Source: Glebionis coronaria
Lineage: Eukaryota; Streptophyta; Magnoliopsida; Asterales; Asteraceae
Assembly: GCA_025667525.1 (NCBI GenBank)
Contig: CM046877.1
Coordinates: forward strand, 294,248,364 to 294,312,363
Length of the DNA stretch: 64,000 nucleotides
Reading direction: 5' to 3'
Shown: in pieces, positions 1 through 11,686 of the stretch
Layout of the letters: every line of letters starts with the position of its first letter
Position numbering within the stretch: position 1 is the first letter of the stretch
The notes under the pieces: generated by a model
What the model was told of the DNA's origin: nothing
Databases searched by the model: none
What the model saw: the letters and a program-made list of their open reading frames with translations, nothing else
Made by a program: the position numbers and the translations under genes

Positions 1-1208
1 AGTGAAGAACGAGAAATGATAGAGTTAGACAAGTGATCATGCTAAACGTAGAACATGAAAATGTTCTTTCAAAAACTCATATGTTTTTAATTGTGGCTTT
101 TTCTTCCCATAAGATCAATGCATTAGGAATAAATCATAATTGCAATAAGTAAGGTCGTACGATTTGAAAGGTTACTTAGCCTCTAGCGCAAGATCGTTTA
201 AAAGTTGCTCGGGGTTGAATAGAGTTCATAGCCAAGGCATAACTTATTGAAACGGGACGCGAAGATTGGCGATCATCCAAAAAGGCCCTAACAAGGCATG
301 AGGAGCTCTATTTTTGCTAAAGATCCAAAGATGATGTGAAGTATCATTGTTCCAAAATCAATATGAAGGATCGAGACACACGACGAGAAGCTATTACTCC
401 CCTAAAGAATGGAGAAAGTCTATCCAAAAAGACCCTAACAAGGTATGAGGATAAATATATCCAAGTCCGAAAAGGAGGCGGATCGTTGTATATCAAAATC
501 CAAAGTAAAGATTGAAGAAAAATGATGAAGTCGTGGTCCTATATGAAGAATCTCTCAAAAACGTCAAGTGAAGAAATTCCAAATATATGAAGAAAAGACC
601 ATAATTTCGAGAACGTCTTCCCAAGATTTGAAGTATGAAGTACATGCCAAATATCGGTCCGAGAAAGGTCTCAAATCGTGAAACGAGTTATGCCAAGATA
701 TGAACTTAAGGAGATACACGAGAAGCCGTTTTAAAAGATTTTGTCCTTCGGCTAACTATTAATCAAATCGTGCTACTTTGCTTTCGGACTAATAACTACT
801 CAAATAAGTCAATATGAATCACTTGTGATCCATGACAAATAGATAAAAAATGCTAGTAACCCATTTCCTTTTATAATAACTAGGATTGCGGGGAGAAAAA
901 GTATTACACAATTTGAACGTATGAGTAGTGTTAGCATTGTGACTTGTACCAACAATGATCTTGTTTTTGCACTTAGCATGGAATGTATGACAATCAAGGA
1001 TGACGAAATTTACTCTAAGGGACATTAACTTGTTTCTATTCTTAGACCCTAAAAGTCACCTTTTGGTAATGAAAATCATACATTATGTCTTTACACATCA
1101 TCGTAGTATGTTGCAAGTCTTTTACTCTTCAATAAAGGTTAATAAAATTGAACTTGGGTGATGCTTAGATACTTTATTCTAGCATTGCGTGAGGGCACGG
1201 CAATGGCT
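1..1208 (+). other. Non-coding 3' internal region of element A
   Basis: No supportable gene; the short open frames here look accidental. The stretch matches, reverse-complemented, the non-coding region between pol and 3' LTR of element D (about 20700-21530), and partly that of F. A direct repeat of about 25 bp containing CCCTAACAAGG lies at 275-303 and 421-450, and the same pair with nearly the same spacing lies in D at 21110-21140 and 21259-21286. In Athila elements this position sometimes holds an env-like ORF; none is visible. Confidence 0.7.
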
Positions 1209-1221
1209 TAGTATGGGGGAG
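1209..1221 (+). promoter_or_regulatory. Polypurine tract of element A
   Basis: The purine-rich tract AGTATGGGGGAG ends directly before the LTR start TGATGAGATGG. It is the expected primer site for plus-strand DNA synthesis. F has almost the same tract in antisense at 34884-34899. Confidence 0.8.
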
Positions 1222-2276
1222 TGATGAGATGGCATTTATACATGATCTCATCGTTCTTTTCGGGCTTTAAATGCATTAAAATGTCATAAAATACCATATA
1301 TATGCTTGTGTTTGTTTACTTGTGTGTTTTAGGTATGGATATCGTGAAAAAGACAAAAGATCACAAGAATCAAGGAAAAACGAACACGAGAAACGAAGCC
1401 GTACAAAGAACCGGGCCCTAATCATGGAATTTTCATCAAATACCCTTGAAGACTTGAAGACAAAACAAGATTGATCATCATTTATTGAAGAAATGACACT
1501 TAAAACCCTTGTATATTAATAATTACAAGTTTGGTCCCTTAAGTTTGTCAAAATTGCAAAAAGGTCCTTCAACTTTGAAGAAATGGCAAAAGTAGTCCCT
1601 CAACAATTCAAAAGTGTCAATTATGGTCCCTCATAAAGTGGAAGACTCATTGAAGACCTTGGAAGATCAACAATGTTCAAAAACAGCCCTTGAAATATTC
1701 AAAAATGCCAAAAATTACCCTTGATAACCTTTTTATTAAGTTTGTGCCAAAAATGACAAAACTTGGAAGTTGACACAAGCTTAATAGGGCGCTGACAAGT
1801 TTTTAAAGTAAAAAGACAAAAGAAAGGAAAAGAAAGGGCCAATGTTGTGCATTTTCAAACATTTAAACCAAATATTGCGCCAAACAAGCACTGTACCCCC
1901 AAAATCGGATTAAACATCTTACTGTTTATCTTTTTACCAACCCAGAACTTACCCTCACTTAACTTGGGTAAAACTCAATTAAACCCTCACACGTTTAATT
2001 CACACACTCCAAAACCTATCCCACTCCTAAAAACCTGCATCCCACGCATGTGCACCAAACCCCCAATTCCCCAATCCACCAATCACATCATTCCTTAGCC
2101 TCCAAGGCTTGATACGTGTCCCATATCAACGTCCAAGATCATTAGCTTCCTCCCAACGCAAAATCCAATGGCCAAGATCAAGAAAGGACAAAATGCACTC
2201 AAAACCGTTCAAGGGTATTTTAGAGATTTCTAGTGATTAGGGTTTATGTTTTTATGCTTCTAGGATGTTCTATAGG

Positions 2277-2288
2277 CTCTATAAAAGG
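2277..2288 (+). promoter_or_regulatory. TATA-like box of LTR A
   Basis: CTCTATAAAAGG lies about 1.06 kb into the LTR. The same box, at a similar distance from the LTR start, is found in the B LTR (14387-14398, antisense). It fits the element's pol II promoter at the U3/R junction. Confidence 0.55.
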
Positions 2289-3702
2289 AGACCCAAGCTG
2301 TGGTGATCCCTTTGTTCCAGTTTCAAGTTTCTCACATGTAATCCCTTTTTAAGAAATAAAAAGTTTGGTTTTTGAAATAATTCAAGTATAATTCCTTTTT
2401 TATTGTTTTAAAAGATTGTGTGTTGTGAGGGAAATTGATTCTGAGTTCCACTTTGTTATATGGTTAAACAACTTTGATTTTCAAAATTGTTTAAGGTTTC
2501 TGAAACTTGGAAGATTTCTGGTAAGAATCTGTCCAAGGTTTGGTGTTAGAAGTTGATTTGGTTTGGTGATTTAAGTGTTATAGAAACATTTTAAGAAGAT
2601 TGAAAAGGTTTTGGTAAGGTTTAAGAAAGAAAAAGAAAAAAATCAGTATTATATAATATTGCTTGTTTTTGTTTTCTTTTCTTTGATTTGTTAAGCAGGT
2701 TTGAAGGATTGGTGTTCAAGGATCTGCTCCAACCCGAGTTGGATTGGAGGAGGATTGACATCCTCTAGGTTCTTGGATGTAAGAACCTGAGGTATACCCT
2801 TTTTACTTTGCAAAAATTCAGAAAATAGGAGTTTGTATGTGCTTATTGTGATTTCATGCTAAAGTGTGTTCTATCTGTTGAATTGGTGTTGTTTTGAGTT
2901 TTTATTCATGTTTAGATGCTATTGAACCAGTTTTGTTAAGTTGTGTAAGGTTTTGAGTTGTTTAAAACGTTTTTCAAAAAGTTTAACTAGTGTTTGGCAA
3001 CAGGTTTAAGCAGGGGAAGATCCTTGATTAATGGTTTAAAAACGTGTTAAAGGTTTAAAAAGGGATTGTGCTAGGTTATTAGATAGTTATCAATTAGTTT
3101 GGAATAGATTTGGAAGCAAGTGAGTGACTTTTAAAGGATAAGTGAAGTCAAAAATCTGCTTGTGCACCTTTCTGCCTGTTTGATGATATTTTGGTGCTTA
3201 ATTTCTTGAAATCTGTTTAGATTTAGTGTGTTTCAGGATTGCAGTTTGTTTGTGCTTCACTTTGTGAGTTTGTGTGCTCAATATCAGCTTTTGGGTGTCA
3301 CTAGATTGCAAGTTGTAAGCCTTTAAGCCCACTGATCTGCTCTATTTACCTCAGCAACTAGCCTAGGGTGTTGTATGCTTGGATTTTGAGCTTGTGTGTG
3401 CTAGTGTGTTTAGTTCTTGTGTAGCTTGACTTCTTGTGCTCAAAGGAGCACAAGAGTGCCCCAATTGTCCAAAAGTATCCATCAACAAAGCATCAAGCCA
3501 AGACCTCTTGGCATAACAAGTGCACAAGTGTGCACTAGAGTGGTTCATCAGAAACTTAAGCAGTTCTGGCAACATTTTGGATCTCAACTGGCTTAATCTT
3601 AGCTTAAAAAGGGATTGGAGTTGAGTTTACAAGTAATTATAGGTCACTAGTTGGATTGGTGAAGTTTTAAAAATAAAAAAATAAAAAAAAAGAATAAAAA
3701 GG

Positions 3703-3772
3703 GGGTTATCAGACTCGAACCCGTGACCAGCCGTTCACAACACCAACACCTTAACCATCCTGCCCTTGGGTC
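3703..3772 (-). other. tRNA-like sequence (pol III box A/B) antisense in LTR A
   Basis: On the - strand a box A-like GGATGGTTAAGG (plus 3749-3760) is followed by a box B-like GGTTCGAGTCT (plus 3711-3721), in tRNA-like spacing. The T-stem is poorly paired, so this is a decayed tRNA-like or SINE-like piece rather than a working tRNA gene. The F LTRs carry a related sequence at the equivalent place and orientation, with a conserved preceding tract AGTAAAAGACCCAAGGGC. Confidence 0.45.
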
Positions 3773-5008
3773 TTTTACTGACCAAGGTTGGATGGGTTAA
3801 TCACTTAACCCGTTTTTCTTTTGTCTCTTTTTAAATAAGCCGTAGCCTTTGAGCTTATTTCCTGCTTATTTATTAAGCTATTTGGGTTCTTTTTATTTTT
3901 CTTAGATAAATATTAGGTTTGTTGATTTTTCAAAATTGGTTTTATATTTTTCCACTTATTAGTTTATTTATTAGAATTTATTTATTAGACGAATTTCATT
4001 AAATCATTAAAAAATACCAAAAAGAGTTTTTATTTATAGGAAAAATAGTTTTTAGTTTTTAAAATATATTTTTGAGGTTTACATATAATTTTGGTTTCAA
4101 AAACTTTTATTTTGAATTTTATAATATTTTAAGGTTTTTTATAAACTTTATACATTTTTATAAAATTATTAAAAAAGGTTTAGGAGCTATAATTTGTGTT
4201 TTTCTCTTAATTATATTATTTAGGATTTTTAGAAATTTTTTATTTCAAATGTTAGAAACTTTTATTTTTTAGTATTATTTTAATAATATTTTATTATTTA
4301 TTTTTCAAAATTTTCTTTTTCTTTATTTTTCATTTTTCTTAAGTTCTTTAGCATTAATTAGGATCATTTCCATTTTTAGAATAATTTTTAAGCTTTTAGA
4401 TTTATTTTTATAATTATTTTAAGTTTAATTAGTTTTTATTTTATTTTAAATCATTTTTAGGGTTTTAAAAATAGTTTTAATAGGTTTTAATTTTTAGAAA
4501 AATACCTTTTAGTCTTCTAATAATATAAGTTAAGTAATTGTTCAATAAAATCATATTTTTGACATTTGAATTAATTAAATTTGATTTTAGGGCTTTAATT
4601 AGCATTTAAAATTAATTATTTAATTAATAAAAGGTTTTAAAATATCTTTGTTGGATTTTTAACTTTATTTATTTTAGACTTGTTTTAGCCTTTTTAATCT
4701 TTTCTTGATTTTGTTTTTGGCTTTAGTATTAAATTTTTAATTTTTGTGTTTTTCTACGGCTTTACGTTTACGTTTTTTACGTCATAGTGTAATTTCCAAG
4801 AAACCGTCATTCCATCTTCTCAATATTAATCTCAAAGAAATACAAGTTAATTCACAACACCATACCTCCTTGGGAAACGAATCTTTCATCTCTTTTAAGT
4901 GATTGGGTCATTAGTGTTGATTTTTCCTAAAATCATCACTCGATACTTACCGCTCATATTTAGTTGCTTGTTTTTCCTAAAGCAAGTTATCTAAATTTAC
5001 TACAATCA

Positions 5009-5279
5009 TAGAACAATAAAGGATATGTCATGGATTCGTGAAAAACTTCTTCAAGCAAACGATGGAGGCTCACGTAAACGAACACGAGAGTCTTCAATCG
5101 TAGATGATGATGATGATCTAGATGACACAATCACAAACAACCACGAGACAACGAGTTGGAAGGGTACAAGTCCCCTTATTAGTGAATAGTTAGCATAAAA
5201 GGATAAGCATGGGATCTCCCCCACGAGGCACCTCGTTTTTTGATTACCGAGTCATGAGCTCGACTCGATCCCCTCAATG
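5009..5279 (-). other. Truncated 3' non-coding tail of element B
   Basis: This matches F at about 36433-36720, the segment directly after the coding region in that family. It stops at TAGAA (5009), where LTR A begins. It has no coding potential. Confidence 0.7.
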
Positions 5280-5741
5280 CTAATTATCATTGGGGAAGGT
5301 GACTTGGTCGAGGGAAACCATTGAAGGAATTTCCCCATCAAAGTAGTGCTTAAGCCTATGTCCATTCACCTTGAAGTTAGGACCATCATCTTGAGCTAGC
5401 TCGATGGTCCCATAAGGAAACACTTGTGTATTGGTAAACGGACCCGACCAACGATATTTCAATTTCCCTGAAAATATCTTAAGTCGAGAGTTAAAAAGTA
5501 ACACTTGATCACCAACGTTAAAAACTCGGTTTTTAATCTTTGAATCATGAAACTTTTTAGTCTTTTCTTTAAAAATTAATGAATTTTCATAAGCATTGTC
5601 TCTTAATTCATCTAATTCATTCAATTGTATTATCCGGTGATCTCCCGCGGTCTTCAAGTCAAAGTTTGCATGCTTAAGGGCCTAATATGCCTTGTGCTCC
5701 AATTCAATGGGCAAATGACAATTCTTCCCATAGACTAACTT
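5280..5741 (-). pseudogene. Integrase C-terminal region, element B
   Basis: The frame continues that of the main pol segment after its stop at 5742-5744. A second in-frame stop (TAG, 5682-5684) replaces the Trp found at the same place in element D. Downstream, 125 residues from 5657 are open, including a basic [19 protein letters not shown] block and an RWSGPF motif typical of the C-terminal GPY/F-type module of Ty3/gypsy integrases, which helps DNA binding. It ends at TAA by 5280. It would not be made as part of the polyprotein unless both stops were bypassed. Confidence 0.8.
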
Positions 5742-7883
5742 TTAAGGAGTGCAATCGATAGGTGTCTTATAAGCGGTCCTAAAGGCCCATAAAGCGTCAT
5801 CGAGTTTGTCGGACCATGAAGCACGGTTTTCTCCAATTGACCTCTCTAAAATCCTCTTCAAAGCTCGGTTCGAAACCTCGACTTGCCCACTCGTTTGCGG
5901 GTGATAAGCCGTAGAAAGACGATGAATAACTCCATATTTCTTTAGAACCTTCTCGAATTGGTCATTACAAAAATGGGTTCCACGATCGCTTATAATAGCA
6001 CGAGGGGTTCCGAACCGAGAGAATAATTGCTTCAAAAACTTCACTACCACACGAGCATCATTAGTAGGTAAAGCCTTAGCTTCCACCCACTTAGAAAGGT
6101 AGTCCACCGCGACGAGGATATATTTTTTGCCATGAGACGATGGGAACGGCCCCCTAAAGTCTATTCCCCATATGTCGAAAATCTCACACACTTGAATTAT
6201 GTTTTGCGGCATTTCATCACGTTGAGACGATTTTCCTTGACGTTGGCACGAATCAAACGACTTTACAAGTGCGTGTGCATCACGATAGATAGAAGGCCAA
6301 AAGAAGCCGGCATCGAACACTTTCTTAGCCGTGAGATTAGCACCGTGGTGACCACCCGTGGGTCCCTTGTGACAAGCTCTAAGGATATTAGAAGCTTCGG
6401 CACCAAAAACACAAAGTCGAACGAGTTGATCCGCACAAACCCGAAAGAGATAAGGGTCGTCCCAAAAATAGAACTTGACGTCACGAAAGAATTTTCGCTT
6501 TTGTTGTGTCGTCATACCCTTGATTATGAAATTGCCCGCATGGTAATTTGCAATGTCGGCAAACCATGGGGCGGTGTCTTTAGAATTCACTACACCGAGA
6601 GTCTCGAGAGGAAATGTTTCGGTGATTTCCTTGTTCTCGAAAACATCTTTGTGAGGATCTTCTAGACGAGAGAGATGATCGGCCGCTAGATTCTCGGCTC
6701 CTTTTTTGTCAAGCACGGTGACATCAAATTCTTGGAGGAGGAGCATCCAACGAAGCAATCTCGGCTTAGCATCTTGCTTATCTAAGAGATAATTGATAGC
6801 CGAATGGTCGGTATACACGATGCTTTTAGTCAAGACGAGATAAGGTCGGAATTTCTCAAAAGCATAGACCACGGCAAGGAATTCCTTTTCCGTTGTGGTG
6901 TACTTTAATTGAGCCTCGGTCATCGTCTTACTAGCATAGTGGATAGGACGGAAATGCTTGTCATACTGTTGCCCTAAGACGGCCCCTATAGCATAATCAC
7001 TTGCATCGCACATGATTTCAAAGGGTAATTCCCAATTAAGAGCAAGAAGAATGGGAGCTTTGGTAAGTTTCCTTTTGAGAGTTTCGAAAGCTCTAACACA
7101 ATCCTCATTGAAATTAAAAGGAGCATCCTTCTCGAGAAGGTGTGTCATAGGTCGAGAGATTTTCGAAAAGTCCTTGATGAAACGACGATAAAAGCCCGCG
7201 TGGCCTAGGAAACTCCTAACTCCCTTAACGGTTTTGGGATGAGGTAACTTGGCGATGACGTCTACCTTAGCTTTATCGACCTCAATCCCCGCCTTCGACA
7301 CCTTATGTCCTATGACGATTCCTTGTTTACACATAAAATGACATTTTTCCCAATTAAGCACAAGATTGGTTTCTTCACAACGTTTTAACATTTGCTCGAG
7401 ATTAGATAAACACGACGTGAACGAATTGCCAAACACCGAGAAGTCATCCATAAACACTTCCATCGACTTCTCGATCATATCGTGAAAAATCGCCATCATA
7501 CACCGTTGAAACGTACCCGGTGCATTACAAAGTCCGAAAGGCATCCTACGATAAGCGAACGTTCCATAAGGACACATAAAAGTAGTCTTCTCTTGATCAC
7601 GAGGGTAGATAGGGATTTGAAAATAACCGGAAAAACCATCTAAAAAGCAATAGAATTCATTTCCCGCGAGTCTCTCCAACATTTGATCCATGAAGGGCAA
7701 AGGAAAGTGGTCTTTACGAGTGGCGTCATTTAACTTTCGGTAGTCAATACACACCCTCCAACCGGTCACAACACGAGTGGGAATTAACTTGTTGTTTTCA
7801 TTAGGCACAACGGTCATTCCTCCCTTTTTAGGGACACAATGGATTGGGCTCACCCATGGGCTATCGGATATAGGATAAATCAT
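5742..7883 (-). pseudogene. pol: Reverse transcriptase, RNase H and integrase of element B
   Basis: This 713-residue open segment holds most of pol. RT: catalytic Asp in CFLDGFSG (about residue 82) and the FMDD box (about 144-147), the usual Athila form of YVDD. RNase H begins about residue 280 with MCDASD and ends about 410 at ADHLSR. Integrase: zinc-binding region about 500-545, in which the first Cys of the HHCC pair appears replaced (FDSCQ where D has CDACQ), then the catalytic acidic residues in GIDFRG, SDRGTHF and QVEVSN. The first codon shown (7883) is not a true start: the frame continues upstream past a TGA at 7884-7886. The segment ends at a TAA (5742-5744) where D has Tyr. Confidence 0.88.
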
Positions 7884-8789
7884 TCACGCGTCAAGGAGTT
7901 TCAGCACTTCCTTTTTAATGACATCGTGAATTTTGGGATTCACCCTTCTTTGACTTTGAATTGCGGGTTTGTAGTCCTCCTCCATTAAAATCTTGTGAGT
8001 ACAAAATTTTGGGTCAATACCCTTAATGTCGGAAATTTTCCACGCAATTGCCCCTTTATGAGCTTTAAGAACTTTCAAGAGCTCGGTTTTTTCATCATTA
8101 GCAAGACCTCTTGCAATAATAACCGGCAACTTGTCATCACCTTCCAAGAATGCGTATTCAGGGTGAGAAGGAAGATCTTTCAATTCAAGGATAGGTGGTT
8201 CCCCGATTGAAGATTTTGGTTCAACACTCATAACTTCCATCGGCGGAAGAAATGGTGGAATAGAAGTATCATCACTAATCAACACCTCATCTTCATTGTC
8301 GATTTCATTTGAAGTGAGATCGCCTCCTTGGAATGGAGTGAGATTTAGTGTGGAATTAGCAAGAATCGGATCCAAAATAGTGGGATTGCCACTTGACGAG
8401 CTATCGGAAAAACCTAACACTTCTTGTGAAAACTCATCGCAAACCACATCAACGATGTCGATGTGATTGATGGTAGCGATTGCATAAACATGAGACGGTT
8501 TCGAGTTTTGAGTAGCGTTTATAACAAGCTCCTCTTCGTTGAATCTCAAAGTGATAGTTCTTGCATGAACATCGATAAGCGATCTCGAGGTGTCTAAAAA
8601 TGAACGACCTAAAATTAGAGGAACTTGAGGATCCACGGGGATGTCAACTACTATAAAATCAACGGGATAGTAGAACTTCCCCACTTTCACGAAAACATCT
8701 TCGGCTACTCCACATGCTAAAATCGTAGAATGATCGGCCATCTCGATAGACATGTTCGAAGGAATAAGAGCCGGAAGCAAAAGCGATTT
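7884..8789 (-). pseudogene. Protease C-terminal half, linker and RT N-terminus of element B
   Basis: This lies in the same frame as the gag segment before it and the RT segment after it, and is bounded by TAG (8790-8792) and TGA (7884-7886). The first part continues the aspartic protease fold (ILACGVAEDVFVKVGKF, then a VPLILGRSFL block like the conserved ILG motif of retroviral-type proteases). A variable acidic linker follows. The last 90 residues (ISDIKGIDPKFCTHKI, SQRRVNPKIHDVIKKE) are the start of RT. The closing TGA replaces the Gly of the LLDAGLIYPI sequence seen in D. Confidence 0.82.
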
Positions 8790-10952
8790 CTAAATGGAAA
8801 ATGGCATCAAATTAATGCTCGCACCAAGATCGGCCAAGGCGAGGCATTCTTTCATATCTTGTATGTCACAAGGAATGAGAAACTTTCCGGGGTCACCAAC
8901 TTTTTCTGGTATGCGGTTAAGATAAACCGAAGAACAATTAGCAAGCTTTGAAAGCTTTTCCTTATCGCTCATCATACTTTTAAAAGTGGAAGCGAAACGA
9001 GGCATATACAACAACGCGTCGGCTAAACTCACATCAAAATGCACTTGTTGAAACATTTTTATAAAAAGATCGATTTGTTGTTTGTTACGTTCTTGCAATT
9101 TCTCTTTGTTTCGTCTCGAAGGGTAGGGTAAAGGTGGTGTGGGTTGGACATTAGGCAACGGCCTTGGAAACTCGGGTTCCATAATTGGTATTGGTTCAAC
9201 TGTAGGTGTGGTATGAGCGGTACTTCGTGGGATTGTAATGTGTTCCTTTTCGACCATCACCTCGGGTTCTTTCTCGATTTCCTTCTCCGTAGAAGTACTT
9301 GGACGAGAGATTGGTTCTTTGAAAGTTTTACCACTTCGTGTAGTGATAACCTTCATTTCTCCCTTCGGGTTTGCAATAGTATCACTAGGAAGACCACCCA
9401 AAGAAGAGGGTTTACACATGATTGCTTCAAACATCTTAGCCATTCGGTCCTCAAATTTTGATTTCCTAGCATCCGCTTTTAATAATTCTTGCTTAATCTC
9501 ATGTTGTCCTAATTCCATCTTTTGTTGATTTTGTTGAAGACGTTGGACATTTCCTTCCATTTTGTTTGCATGAGTTTTAAGTTCATTAGCAAGTTCATTT
9601 TTAAGCTCGTTTTTCAACTCGGATCTTAAGCTAATCATCTCACGTTGCATGTTATCAAATTTAGCATCATTTGCTTTAGCATAGTCCAAAAATTCTCCTT
9701 GAAGATTTTTAGTGTGAGCATTTTGAAAACCTTGTGTAGTGTTTTGAAAATCACGGTTTTGGTTTTGATTAGTGACTTGTCCATTCCCACTTTGATAATT
9801 CCCTTTGTTGTAGTTACGTGAATTTCCTTGGTAATTACCACCTTGATTGTTGTTTCGATAGTTATTAGCATTTTGATTTGGTGGAGCTTGATTTTGGCGG
9901 GAACCTTGACCGTTTTGGTTGTAAGTTCCCGTTGCTACATAAGCACTCGAAGTGTTACCATCCGCGGTAATGCACTCGGAAAGATCATGAGCTCCACCAC
10001 AAGACAAACAACTCTTAGCAACCGCTTTAACCGAAGCGGAATTTGAAGCTTCTTGAGCTTTCCAATGGGACATAAGATTAGCAAATCTATCAAAAAACCG
10101 ATTTTCCTCATTAGCTTCATCGTGTAAGGCATTAATGCTACGAGACGATGATGACGATGACGAACCCAAATTGGCAACACTCGGTGTGTTACGAGGGCTA
10201 TAAACCTTAGATCTATTCTCGATAATTTGTAAAGCCTCATTGGTCGTCTTGCACAAAAAATTACCACCCGCGGCGGCATTCAAATAATCTCGTTCATGAT
10301 CATTAAACCCATTATAAAAAGTATCAATTTGATGCAATTCCGAAAAATCATGGTGTGGACATTCATGTAACATTTCTTTAAAGCGTTCCCATGCCATTGA
10401 AAAACTTTCATTATTTCTTTGCACAAATCGTGAAATCTCATTTTTCAAATGTGTTGTTTTAGATGGTGGAAAAAACTTGTTCACAAACTTAGAAACGAGA
10501 TCACCCCATGTCAAAATCGAATTTGGCGATTCTTTCTCGAGCCAAATTTTAGCGGGTCCATCTAACGAGTATGGAAACAACATCATCTTAATGGCGTCAT
10601 GTGGAACATCCTTAAACTTGCTAGTAGCGATGAGACAATTAAAATTCCTAATGTGATAGTGCGGGTTGTCTTTCTCATGACCTCTAAACTTATTTGCTTG
10701 CAACATCGACATTAAACCCGTCTTAATCTTGAAATTCTCCGCAAGAATGGCGGGAATCACAATAGCCTCTCCAAAACCCTCGGTGGGTGCTTGTAGCAAC
10801 TCCATCATAGTACGATTAGCCATGACGACTTCTTGTTCTACAATAGGTTCAACAATTGGAGGTTGTTCTTCAATCAACGTCTCTTGATTGGCTTGCTTTT
10901 GAAGACGTCTACGAGCTCGTTTTGCTTGATTACGAGTGATCATAAACTTCAC
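8790..10952 (-). pseudogene. gag: Gag and protease active-site segment of element B
   Basis: The 720-residue frame probably starts at the Met before ITRNQAKRARRR; the first ATG at 10952 is three codons earlier. Residues about 85-250 form the retrotransposon gag (capsid) domain, with WLEKESPNSILTW, FFPPSKTTHLKNEI and FYNGFNDHERDYLNAAAGG. A compact zinc-knuckle-like CLSCGGAHDLSEC lies at 315-327, a Gln/Asn-rich stretch at 345-410, and a probable coiled coil at about 420-500. The protease active-site motif DLGAS is at 708-712; Athila often has Leu at the second position. The frame ends at a TAG directly after LMPFSI, where F continues. Gag itself looks intact, so this copy could in principle still make capsid protein. 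Confidence 0.88.
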
Positions 10953-11665
10953 GAAGAATGGGAGGTGAGCAAAGAAGATTCTTTTTGGGTGTTTTGTGAA
11001 TTTTCAATTTTTTGTGTTTTTGATTGTATTTAATTTTTTTGGATTTTGGTGTATCTTCGTAGACAACAATCTACAAAATCTCTCCTCGAATCAAACTCTT
11101 GATTAAAGAAGCCTCAAAGGAATGAAAACGATCACGTGGAGTGAACGCCTTCGAATGACTTTAGAACTTTGGTGAAACCAAATAGTTCAAGAGGGTTTAA
11201 TCACAAACAAACCAAGCAAATATATTATACGTAATAATACTTTGGGCGGCAAAACCCTCGATTAGCCTTCAATCTCAAAATACTCACAATCAAGCGGGGA
11301 AACGAGGCGACGCGAAGCACTTAAGAGCCTTTTTCCTTAGGGTATATTTTATAATACCCGCCTTATACCCACCTTATAGTTTGTATTTTTCAAAATCGAG
11401 CTTCACGAAAGTATTTATCTATTTTTGCCTTTTCTTTTTGTTTGAGATTCGAATACAATAATTAGGAGATCAAATCCCAATTAAGGTTGTGTTTCACACT
11501 TTTGGAGATATTGTTTATTTGTTGTGATACTTAATACAATATAGTAATAATAATTTCACAAGAAAAACCAAGAAAACCGATAATACGTATTAGTAGAGTT
11601 CTACTAATACAAATACTATTTTGGTTAATATTAAAAACAACAATGCAAATTAATCACGACACACC
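10953..11665 (-). other. 5' leader of element B
   Basis: This is the non-coding stretch between primer site and gag. It matches the leader of F (40073-40770) closely, including ACGATCACGTGGAGTGAACG and a tract with GGCGGCAAAACCC, even though the two LTRs differ more. Leaders of this kind normally carry packaging and dimerisation signals. No gene is seen. Confidence 0.65.
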
Positions 11666-11683
11666 TCCCCGACAGCGGCGCCA
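11666..11683 (-). promoter_or_regulatory. Primer binding site of element B (tRNA-Asp type)
   Basis: On the - strand, TGGCGCCGCTGTCGGGGA begins 3 nt after the end of the 5' LTR. It matches the 3' end of plant tRNA-Asp apart from about two positions. Athila elements characteristically use this primer. Confidence 0.85.
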
Positions 11684-11686
11684 AAA

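Larger units (their letters stand above)
1..5008 (+). mobile_element. Element A: 3' end of an Athila-type Ty3/gypsy retrotransposon
   Basis: The segment reads as non-coding tail, polypurine tract, then a 3.8-kb LTR, all in + orientation. The LTR resembles those of B and F when they are reverse-complemented, but is clearly diverged from both. The rest of A (5' LTR, gag, pol) lies left of the window. At 5008/5009 the sequence switches to the antisense 3' tail of element B. The simplest reading is that A inserted into B; the expected 5-bp target duplication would be TAGAA (5009-5013), whose partner is outside the window. Confidence 0.8.
1222..5008 (+). repeat. 3' LTR of element A (3787 bp)
   Basis: The LTR starts TGATGAGATGG after the polypurine tract and ends ACAATCA, the same terminal sequences as the B and F LTRs in antisense. 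A TATA-like box lies near 2277. The 3900-4750 part is extremely AT-rich. A tRNA-like sequence is antisense near 3703-3772. Short open frames inside (such as 1847-2098 and 4072-4272) have no recognisable protein and are not annotated as genes. Confidence 0.85.

Noticed and set aside
1..1208. env-like gene of element A
   Set aside because: No open frame of useful length or membrane segment in the expected position.
1847..2098. Open frame of 83 codons inside LTR A
   Set aside because: It lies within LTR sequence, is Pro/Thr-rich from C-rich DNA, and has no family resemblance.
4072..4272. Open frame with hydrophobic, membrane-like translation
   Set aside because: The composition (Phe/Ile/Leu/Asn) is what very AT-rich LTR DNA gives by chance.
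6132..6665. 177-codon + strand frame opposite B integrase
   Set aside because: It is the antisense shadow of pol, which has clear motifs on the - strand.
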